A stretch of DNA of 64,000 bases, taken from positions 1-64,000 of the forward strand of contig JAGVSM010000815.1 in assembly GCA_022494885.1 (NCBI GenBank), read 5' to 3'. The position numbers and the translations under genes are program-made. How positions within the stretch are numbered: position 1 is the first letter of the stretch; every line of letters starts with the position of its first letter. The DNA comes from Micrasema longulum. Taxonomy: Eukaryota; Arthropoda; Insecta; Trichoptera; Brachycentridae. Under the pieces are notes generated by a model. It saw nothing but the letters and a program-made list of their open reading frames with translations. It had not been told where the DNA came from and made no database searches. Positions 55,064-64,000 of this stretch are shown piece after piece.

Positions 55064-56225
55064 GTTGGAAAGTGTGCTAATTGTTTGACAAGCTAAATAA
55101 TTAATTGATTCCATAAGTAATTGTTTACAAATTGTAAAATGTATTTTGATTATTCTATCTATGTATGTTATACCGAGCAATATTATGTCTATGACAATAC
55201 ATATTTCACTTTACGACAATACAAATAAAAAAATGATGAGTGAATATATGTTTGTTATACGCGTACACGGTCATAAAATGGCCACCTTTGTTTTGTATAG
55301 TTTATACAAATAACAAAATAATTGTCCTTGTTGCTTGTACATTTAAAAGTATTTTTGAAACAGCAGATATTATTAATTTAATGTATTGTTAAACATGATT
55401 ATAGGCACTCTGGTTAAAGAGTTATATAATATAGTGATATTAAGCTAACTTATGCTATGAATATTAATAAATATTGATTTTGTTTTATTTCAAAGCTTAT
55501 AATGAAATTTATCAGATTAATTTATTAATTCTTTCAAAATTACAATTTAAATTGCCAGATTATATTTCAAAGCTAATTTAAATTCAATAATTTAAAAAAC
55601 TGTCGAGCTTATAATTTTTCCTTTGTCAAATATTTTCTCTCTGATTCAATGGCATAGACAATACTTATTTTTACCTTATTATTCTTTCCACATAATGTAT
55701 AGATAAAATATTTTTGTGTATTTTAAATTACACTTGCCATAAAAATGATCTTCATTTTACTGTTATAGTGTAAACTAATTTAGCATTTTCATTTAATATA
55801 ATGTAAAATATACCCCTTGGCAAGATTGGGATTTTCTGCATAAACATAAATATCAATATTAACTAACTTATGATTAGTCAACATTATTCTAAATATAAAG
55901 GAATTCATTTTTTGAGAATTGATACCAGTTATGTGTAAGTAATTAACTTAAATAATTATTTCGAATTATCAATTTTATTAAGCAATTTGATGTAATTATT
56001 CGTCGGATTGTTTAATTTATTATTAACCAACCAAATCACCAAAATATCGGATGACTTTGCATCTTTATGGTACATCTCTGGTGCTGAATGGTACAAGCAT
56101 AGAATTATAATAGTCCAGAAACCGCGTTTACGCATCAAACTGAAGACTAAACTACTCGTAAATGAGTAGTTTTACATTTCGGCCATTAGTTACTCTGTAG
56201 ATGTCGCTTAGTATGCCAATTTAAT
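55064..56225. other. AT-rich stretch, no gene seen
   Basis: Nothing recognised; may include distal glypican 3' UTR. Confidence 0.5.
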
Positions 56226-56232
56226 TTCAATT

Positions 56233-56310
56233 ATGCCCTGTTGTGTCGTTTGTAAGTGTCAAAATACTGCTGGGATTAAAAGGAAATAGGGTGGGATCAC
56301 ATTTCATGTG
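56233..56310 (+). pseudogene. THAP-domain N-terminal fragment
   Basis: ATG at 56233 reads MPCCVVCKCQNTAGIKRK, a stop, then GGITFHV. The MPxCCVxxCxN...GITFH pattern is the start of the C2CH THAP zinc finger, found in host genes and P-element-like transposases. A TGTAAG follows ITFH, a possible old splice donor. The rest of the domain is not seen nearby. Confidence 0.55.
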
Positions 56311-56314
56311 TAAG

Positions 56315-57690
56315 CAGCGAATTCGTAAATAACATTATTTAAGAATTTGATTATTTTACCATTTGTCAGATAGTTAAATAAAACATGGTGGATATTTTGT
56401 TGGTATTGCCAGGGTAGTCGAATTTTTGACCCATCTTTCTATTAATAAACCTCAGTATAACATTAAACGGTATTAATACACTTAATTACCAAATGATTAT
56501 TTAATGATTTTTTTACATTTGCCTAGTAAAAATACCTGTTTTTTTTTTATATTCCAGTAAGTAAAATATTTTTTGTGGTAAAACAAAACATAACATTATA
56601 CAAAATTATCTTATATTTTTGTGTTATGATAATATATTGTTCGCGGTCTGGCAACATTGCGCGGCTACTAAATACACGAGCGCAGGGGGGATATCAGACT
56701 TTTTGACACAGTGCGATGTATGCAAACATGATTCTACGCGCCCATCTGGCATATTAAAATTCTATGGGTACAAGACTTTAAAAATATAAACAAAATGGAA
56801 CAAAATTAACTGTATTTTTTGGCTGCCTGGAATTTAAATAAAAAACTGCTTATGATGTTATGTAATATGTATTTATGTACATAAAATTAAAATGTTTTTT
56901 TAATTAATGAAACGTTATAGCGGGCTTCCATATCGGCTCGAAAAGATGCCCGTTTCAGCCACTGAGGTATAATTAAATAGAGATGACGCTTCATATAACG
57001 CAAATTCGAAATCGTATTTCAAAAACTATTGAACAACACTGCTGTGAAAAACGCGTCGTAGAGTAAGAAGGGCTAACTGTTTATGCCGCTTACTCTGAAT
57101 TCAAAGATGTACATTGCGCCCTTTTGGACTTCACATTTGCTTAGCATATACAAGGAAAAACATTATTTTCTACCAAATACAAGATAAGCTCTGGAACCTA
57201 TGCTGAATGGAACACAAGTCTGGTGCTTAGTGCCGCATCTAGTATATATATCAATGGTTTTAGGGAGCTAATACATTTACATAAAGGATTCAACTCCAAG
57301 CTAAAACACATCGATAAAGGATTCAACTCTAAGATATACTTTGTGATTTCTCCTACCATCTGAATATGTATTTTTTAAACAAAAAAAATATAGTACCGCA
57401 GTTCTCCTTAAATTTTCAGGTAGAAATAAAAAACCATTAAAATTTTTTTGATTTTTCGTGAAAATTGAAATAAAAATTTTTGCTATCGTAGGCCTCAATG
57501 CAATACATATTTTACATAAAATGATTTGAAAAATTTGACTGTGACATTCTAACTTTACATTACAATATTCACTCCACATTACAACAGAATCATAAATATG
57601 TCCGATTTACTGGCAGCACGTTGATTTCCTAGTTAAAATATTTGTCATTTTACTTAGCTAAGCAATTGGGAAAAAAAAACACTGAACAAT
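56315..57690. other. AT-rich stretch with one hAT-like end
   Basis: CACTGAGGTATAATTAAATA at about 56957 resembles the left end of the hAT-like elements but has no visible partner or duplication. No gene recognised. Confidence 0.45.
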
Positions 57691-57698
57691 AATCAAAT

Positions 57699-58811
57699 CA
57701 GTGACGTATAATTAAATGGACACGTTACTAGTGCAAAGAAAATAGCATTTCGATTTGAGGTGCCTTCCATGCTTTCATTTTCCAACGGACTTTCATCATG
57801 ATCAAACATGAAGCTACGCAAAAATATACTTTCGTGTGTGACAAAAAATGTTTTAATTGCACTAAAGCTGTGAAAAATATAATATATCAGTGATACTGCA
57901 ATACTACGTAACCCATTTTTTTGTTTTACTGAAATAAATTTGTTATAGGAGCTATTAGTTTTTAGAGAATAGGGAAATATCACGTTTTTTATTTTTTTAC
58001 ATTTTTAACGCAATGAGGGTCTATGAAATAAGGGTAATGGAAAAAAAAGTTTTTCGGTCCTTATTAGTAGCATAAAAAATATTTTTTAATATTGAATTCC
58101 GACAATAACGATCATTGCATTGACCACACCGCTAATACGTCACCGTTCATATTTATTTTCAACATTTTTCAGGAACGGACGTCAGGTCAGGACGGTTCAT
58201 ATTTTTTTAAAACATCGTCGCTAATCTTGACGTCGCGTTTTTCTAGTGACATTTTTTGTAATTTCTTTTTTAAAGTTACATATGAAAACATTACTCCACA
58301 ATGTCCATATTGATTTTGGAAATACAATTAATTATTCTAAATCCATTTCTTATATTTTTATCGGTATTTGTAGTGTGTGATATTTCACTATTACGATAGA
58401 CTGATACTCCAGTAGTATTTTTGGTTGATGAAAAATCGTACGTAATATATTAACAGAATGCTTTTTAGGATCGCTCAGAAAAAAAAAACATTTGATAGTT
58501 ACGCGGTATTGCAGCAACACCGATGATATCATTTAATTAATAAATACAACCAATTTATGGAATGTGGATAATTAGTTATGTTTTCAAGCACATTTTCCAA
58601 AATTTTGACAATTGCCTTCTAGCGTCATTTCTATGGTAGAGTTACACAGAAATAAATATGAACCGAGGAAATATGTGCAACTCTTTCTTACATTAATGAT
58701 TACATGTCTCATGATTTGTTATCTCCTTTTTTTTTAATTCTTGAGGTCAATTCAATATTACCTATATCTCAAATGTTAAAGAGTAATGTGTCTATTTATT
58801 ATACGTCATTG
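57699..58811. mobile_element. hAT-like non-autonomous transposon 2 (1,113 bp)
   Basis: Ends CAGTGACGTATAATTAAATG and inverted CAATGACGTATAATAAATAG. Flanks AATCAAAT (57691-57698) and AATCCAAT (58812-58819) agree at 7 of 8 bases. Length and ends match transposon 1. Open frames 57693-57983, 58092-58313, 58350-58532 and 58704-58907 lack transposase motifs and are treated as chance. Confidence 0.82.
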
Positions 58812-58819
58812 AATCCAAT

Positions 58820-59395
58820 GAGATTATTGAGAAAGAAACATAAAAACATCAATCATTGGCATATTAATACATACACAGTAAAATATTTTAATCAATTAAT
58901 AAGATAGACGTTTTACTTTTTTGCCTGGGTCTACTCAAACATTCATACTTAGAAACGCAATTATTAGAAAAATGAAAATGGGATCTGCATAGGAAAAAAA
59001 CAGGTGCTCAATTCAGTAAGCTTTAAGTGAAATTTTATTTCCCGTCAAAATGGCTTGATTTTTCTTTTTTATGAGCAAAGAATGTGATGTAGTTTTTTAT
59101 TGTTACGACTTATGGAATTACGCTATTTGTGTGAGTAAGGAAGAATGAAATTAGAAGTACTTTATTACTTGTATAGAACTAAAGAGCCCAATTTTCAAAC
59201 CAGAACTGTTTGTGGATTTGTAGAGATTGTTTGTGAACCAACTGTGATTGAATTATTTTTAATTTGTTTAAAAAATCTAATAATTGTCAAAATTATTGAG
59301 TATTTAAAATTTATTTCTAGGTCAAGAATTTAGCTTATTTATGATTAAATTACATTGATTATGGTTTTATTCAGTTTGTAATTAACGAAAATATC
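58820..59395. other. No gene recognised
   Basis: AT-rich; the open frame 59145-59333 has no motif. Confidence 0.45.
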
Positions 59396-59397
59396 TC

Positions 59398-59715
59398 TAT
59401 AAACATTTGGACATACTCATACATATTGTTGATTAAAAAGAAAGTATAAAAATTAAAAAGTATTTTCAGGCGTTGCCTAGTAGGTGAAATAATTCAGACA
59501 GATGAATCTCACCCACATCAATAGAGGTTTCGGCTGTTTTACTTTGCAAAAGTCAACAGATAGAAGAGTTGAGGAAATGTGGGTGTTTAAACATAGGCAG
59601 AATTGTGAATGTTACACAATATTTAAAATGGCCACATAAACCATCCAATGACAGGTTTAGACCTAGACTTCCATATTCCCTTCTCAATTTTTTTTTTGTC
59701 TCTGTTGCAATAAAT
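59398..59715 (-). repeat. Repeat family K, near-complete inverted copy
   Basis: AAACATTTGGACATACTCAT, then TTTTCAGGCGTTGCCTAGTA, GCAAAAGTCAACAGATAGAA, GAATGTTACACA and CTAGACTTCCATATTCCCTT, the full family K order reversed, ending TCTGTTGCAATAAATT. Confidence 0.82.
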
Positions 59716-59719
59716 TATT

Positions 59720-62700
59720 AAATATCTTAATTTGATATCACAAATATGGAAGAGATGTCAGGCAATTATGTTTTTAAAAAGACACGTAAGGCAATTACCC
59801 CACTTGCCTTAATTCTCAAACTTTAAACTGTCTAAAAAATGCACAAAGATGAATTAAGTTCTCACACGCATGTTTGTAGTACTTATGTATTGTGATCGTT
59901 CATCTTGAATAATTGTCTGTGTTTCAATATTTTGCTTAATTAAATCACGGGGTAATTATAACAACTATGTAACTTAAAAATCTGTATTTGTGAGTTACAC
60001 ATTAAAAACATATATTTTTATCCTCCGTGAATAATACAAAAAGACACGCATTCAAATCATCATAATATGATTGTAACGAATATCACCACTTGGAGCAAGA
60101 TACGAATATGCGTTTTTAGTGGGTAACTCAAAAATACTGATTTCAAAGTTACCTTGTTGAAGTAATTACCCTACAAAATGACAAGTAGTAAGAAAATAAC
60201 ATGTCTACTTACATAACATACATTGTTCATGTCACGTGTCTTTTAAAAAACATAATAAATTCTTCATTTAACATGCTTATTTTATGTTTTTGAGAATCAT
60301 TGAACGGTTAATTCCAAATGTCTTTTTCGCAGCAATAAAACGTTAATAATATTAAGTGTGTACATATTATTATAACGTAATGTTATTGACCTTGTTTTAT
60401 AATAAAATATTATTACTTAACTTTAAGACCAATGATGAGCCATCAGAATGACAAACACAACATAACCAGCTTAAGTGACTTTTTAGGTCAAAAAGAAGAA
60501 TTTATAATCATGTAGATTTAAGGCACTGAGAGCCAGAGGAACTCGAGCGACATTTAAACAGTTTTTGACAAAATGGTTTCCAAGCATTTTTTAATTTTGC
60601 TTTTTTATATAAAATGACGATGACTACAGTTAGTGTTACGATTTTTTCTTAACATCAATGAAAAGGAAATAAATTGTGTAAACTGACAACTTATACAAGT
60701 TTGGCGGTTATGTTTCTCTGGTATTTTTTTGTGAAACTTCAATTTAGCCATTCAGATTTTTTTGTTTCTTTAGTTTTCAGCTTTAATATTGGAGCTTGAG
60801 TAAGTGTGGCTTAAACTATAGGATATTTTACATTTAACTACGCACTCGAATTAAATTGATGTCAAATATTGCTTATGCTCCTATGGCTGTCAATGCCTCA
60901 TTTATACATGCACCCAAAAATTGAGAATCATTCTTGATTTTTTTATAGCAAAGCGAATCTTGTATCGATTATTAAATTTATATTATTATAATCAAGTTCT
61001 CATTCTACGAGATGTCAGTTTGTTTTATATTTTTTAGTTTAATTAAATCAATAGTTAATATTTTTTGTGTGCTTAAAAAAAACATTTGTATATTATTATA
61101 ACAATATTATAGCAATAACAATACTGAATACAATAAGTTGAGAACAATAAAATAACCAACAAAATTTAAAAAAACAAATTTAATATTAATTATTTTTAAA
61201 AATTGGCTTTAATTTGATTACTATTGGCTTATGTTAAGCAAAATTATTAATTTATTATTTTTTGGAATATTTCAGTTGAATTATTCATCGCAACCACAAT
61301 ATTTTACGTAGTAATGTGCGGGAGGCATTTATTAGATAACTTATAACTATTAATGTACAGTAATTATACAATATAAATAAGCTTACAATCATCAGTATTC
61401 TGAAAAAACACATTTATCGGTAATGTTACTATTTTGACGTAATGGTAGTAATTTTTAATGTCCAATATATAATTTTTAAATACTAGGGTATACGCCTAAG
61501 GGCGTACAAATAAATGGTAAAATACTGTTTTTCAAATAATAATCTGTAAAGGGAAAATTAATCTTTGTGGATTTTTTTTATTCCGTAGATTGAAGTTTTT
61601 TGTCTTTGGTGCTAAGCTTACCATTAGAAAAACACTGTTCTTATTATTTTACAAAAAGTTCGCAAAATGGGATTATATTTTAAATCATTAAGTGCACAAT
61701 TTGAAACATTACCTTTTCATACAATCTCCTTAAACATTCTAATTTAAAACCAGCACTTTTGTTTTAAATGGGCTTTTTCAGAATACTAGCGAAACATATT
61801 TTAATATAAGTCTAAATTTGAGTAAATATTTTCGAGCCATTGTATATGAGAGCTCTAGAATGTTATTAGTAATAATTGCTTTTGTCCTAACCCAACTAAT
61901 ATTTTCTTTTTTGCGTAAACATTGCAAATATTGATAAGATTTGTTGCACAAAGTTATATTTATAATATTCATGGAAAAGCAATAAATGTTATTAATTATG
62001 CTACTCATAATACTGGAAATAATGAAATTAGTCAAAACGTATAAAAAAAAAACTGTAAACTAGTCTTATGCGTAATTATTTCTAAACAATTCCCATTGAA
62101 AATTTAATAAATCTGTCAAATTTACAACATTTGTTTATATGTATTACTAATTGATTAAGGAATTGCTTGGAATAACAAATGCGAGAAGTTGTCTTATTGT
62201 TTCACGTGAATTATAAATCAAAGACATTTTTAAACAGTTTCACAAACAAATCACCAATTCGATTTGTTCAAACATTTAAATTCAAAGCATATACATAATT
62301 GATTCAATACTCATAATTACAAAAATCCTGCTTCACGAGAAGCGCCTGTATTGAGGCATAAATTTCATCATTTGTACCGATTCTTATGATAAAAAAATAG
62401 GTCGATGATAAAAGAATCTACTCGAAGTTAGTGCTGAAGCAAAAGCTTGTTTTCTTCTCGTACGTTTTGCAAATTTTGAAATGACACCTGATATTTTTCC
62501 GTATTAGAAACATAGTGACTAACTAAAACACAGCTCAAAAAATTTACTCTTCTTTTGTAAAACTTAGTATATCAGCATTACTTCGTTTTATTGTTTCATT
62601 ATTCCAAGCATTTCCACAATCACTGTCATTACTTATATTAAAAATAATAATATGTATTTATTTAAATGTAATTTAAGCAAAATATATAAACTACTTATGA

Positions 62701-63250
62701 TATATATATTATAATTGACATATTTACCTCTTTAATTGCAGCATCGTGTTTGAAGTTTTCTACTAAAATATAATCTCAAACAAATCATTTTGTTTTTAAG
62801 GAAACTCACAATGGGAAGTTTTTAATTGTATTGTTTATTCAAGTTAGATGATATGTGTAAGCCATTTTATTTATTTTCCTGAATTAAATGTATTTTTTTT
62901 GAGACCTGTATGTTTATTATAACATATTATAAATAATGTCAATTTAGTTCTGATTTTTTTATACCCATTTTGAACCTCCTAAAAGAAGTCGACATTCGAT
63001 TCCCGCCTTCTGGCGAAGAAAAATACAACTTCAGAATATTCCACTCCGAGGTTTGTATGCTAAAATTTAAATATTTTATAGAAATCCATAGCTGGGCCGA
63101 GTAATATATTATTATTTTTCAACTAGCTGCAGATTTCTTCTTCATGAAAATGATTTATTTAGAAGTACAAAATATATTTCAGTTAAAATGAGAATATTTA
63201 TAAGTACACAATTTTTTATTAAATACGTGTTACAAGTGCATAGTCGATGG
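59720..63250. other. AT-rich DNA, no gene seen
   Basis: 3.5 kb without recognisable coding, RNA, SINE or listed repeat families. Open frame 61778-62035 has no motif. Could be intergenic or intronic. Confidence 0.5.
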
Positions 63251-63257
63251 AATTGCA

Positions 63258-63400
63258 ATGAGGAAGTTAAGTGATTTTTAAAATATATTTTATTACAATT
63301 ATTTTTTTTCATACGTTTTCAAGAAACTTCGTGGTACAATGCTTTAATTAGCGCATAAGAAAACATTGTTTATATCCATTTTCCCGTAGCAATGAAATTT
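63258..63400 (-). mobile_element. MITE family L, internally deleted copy
   Basis: AATGAGGAAGTTAAGTGATT, then TTTTCAAGAAACTTCGTGG, AATGCTTTAATTAGCGCATA and AGAAAACATTGTTTATATCC correspond to the two ends of 43271-43663 with the centre missing. The right end is degraded. Confidence 0.6.
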
Positions 63401-63739
63401 TCTCTGTGAAAAATAGAATATTCATTCAAAAAAAATTCCTTGCTCAAATACAGATAACTAATGATGGAGATACTCCATATTTTCAAAAAAACATATTTAT
63501 ATGCTAGTATATACACATTTTCAAACAGAAAAATCTATTTTACTTTATAGATAACTAAAAATATATGGATAACTCTGCTAATGTCCCATTGTAATCAGAG
63601 CCCTGATATATTGTCTCAATTTCATGCCTTAAATATTTAGTTTTATTTAAATTGTAATTAGGTCCAATAAAAATTTATTTATATAATTAGTAATATTTAC
63701 AGGCACATTTTCAGAATTGCTCAAGTCAATCATAACTTG

Positions 63740-63838
63740 CTATCTCTTTATTTCCAAAATTCTTGAGGGCAATGATTTATTTAGTAAAAATATGAGATGC
63801 GGTTCTCTAGTAAGGGGATAAACGTCTATTTATTATGT
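63740..63838 (+). repeat. Right end of a third hAT-like copy
   Basis: TTCTTGAGGGCAATGATTTA, ATATGAGATGCGG and AACGTCTATTTATTATGTCA parallel the right ends of both 1.11-kb hAT-like elements. The left end is not found. Confidence 0.5.
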
Positions 63839-63857
63839 CAGTAAGCTTATTTCTTCT

Positions 63858-64000
63858 TCACGTGTCATGTCGGGTCCCCCCAACGTTGACGATCACTTGG
63901 TAGAAAGCTTCCTGAGCAGTGCGAAACAGCTCCTCCACAGTTCTATGTCGAGCCGGGAGATTCTTTGCACCCCTGGTCCATTTAAGGACCGCCCGGGACT
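63858..64000 (-). CDS. 3' end of an unidentified minus-strand reading frame, cut by window edge
   Basis: The minus strand is open from the window edge (63998) to TGA at 63858-63860: SRAVLKWTRGAKNLPARHRT, then VEELFRTAQEAFYQVIVNV and GGTRHDT. Composition is far more GC-rich than the neighbouring 4 kb. The basic KWTRGAKNLPAR and the short tail resemble the C-terminal end of a retroelement protein, and AGAAGAAATAAG follows the stop; I cannot name the family. It may instead be an exon of a neighbouring gene. Confidence 0.35.
   Translation of the reverse strand, partial: SRAVLKWTRGAKNLPARHRTVEELFRTAQEAFYQVIVNVGGTRHDT

Noticed and set aside
57693..58907. Several open frames inside the second hAT-like element
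   Set aside because: None shows hAT transposase motifs; lengths are as expected by chance in AT-rich DNA.
1..64000. CRISPR arrays, rRNA genes, operons or viral genomes
   Set aside because: No spaced identical direct repeats, no rRNA-like conserved blocks, no clustered coding frames, and no viral structural or replication motifs; RT fragments are all non-LTR type.

Overview
The window looks like AT-rich nuclear DNA of an insect, probably a moth or butterfly. It has GT-AG introns, decayed non-LTR retrotransposons of several kinds, mariner, hAT, Harbinger-like and Helitron-like DNA transposons, tRNA-derived SINE heads, a TTAGG-type telomere-like tract, and blocks of the TAGGTACCTA type that I associate with Lepidoptera. 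The species call is inference. I see no bacterial, organellar, rRNA, CRISPR or viral gene content.

The only convincing host gene is on the + strand at 49083-53569. Four exons with good splice sites encode the C-terminal part of a glypican, a GPI-anchored heparan sulfate proteoglycan core protein. It resembles vertebrate glypican 3/5, so the insect Dally class is favoured. The exons join in one frame and carry, in order, the last conserved cysteines with a CWNG motif, a coiled segment, two acidic Ser-Gly glycosaminoglycan-attachment clusters, an N-glycosylation sequon and a GPI-signal hydrophobic tail with a stop. No upstream exon was found, so 1-49082 is either part of a large glypican intron or an intergenic repeat field.

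Region 1-49 kb is a transposon graveyard. Retrotransposon 3' ends dominate: 1.2-2.2, 5.4-6.9, 11.0-14.0, 16.6-17.2, 18.2-20.0, 24.5-26.0, 30.9-32.4, 33.3, 35.3, 40.5, 41.7-42.8 and 45.3-46.1 kb. Many are not evident as simple open frames because of frameshifts. DNA transposons include mariner fragments (3.3 and 37 kb), an internally deleted Harbinger-like element with both TTA target duplications (28.8-29.8 kb), a related terminal-repeat element (33.9-34.6 kb), two Helitron-like copies plus a fragment (8.5, 40.9, 38.4 kb), and several MITE-like families present in two to seven copies. Foldback elements at 10.4-10.6, 21.5 and 34.8-35.2 kb carry hammerhead-ribozyme-like folds.

Region 49-64 kb holds the glypican exons. 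Their introns contain an antisense SINE, a sense retrotransposon RNase H tail, a small foldback MITE and a long hairpin. Downstream are two related 1.11-kb hAT-like elements, each with 8-bp target duplications; one carries an antisense retrotransposon fragment inside it. The rest is AT-rich DNA in which I see no gene. The extreme right edge has an open 46-codon minus-strand tail of an unidentified, GC-richer sequence.
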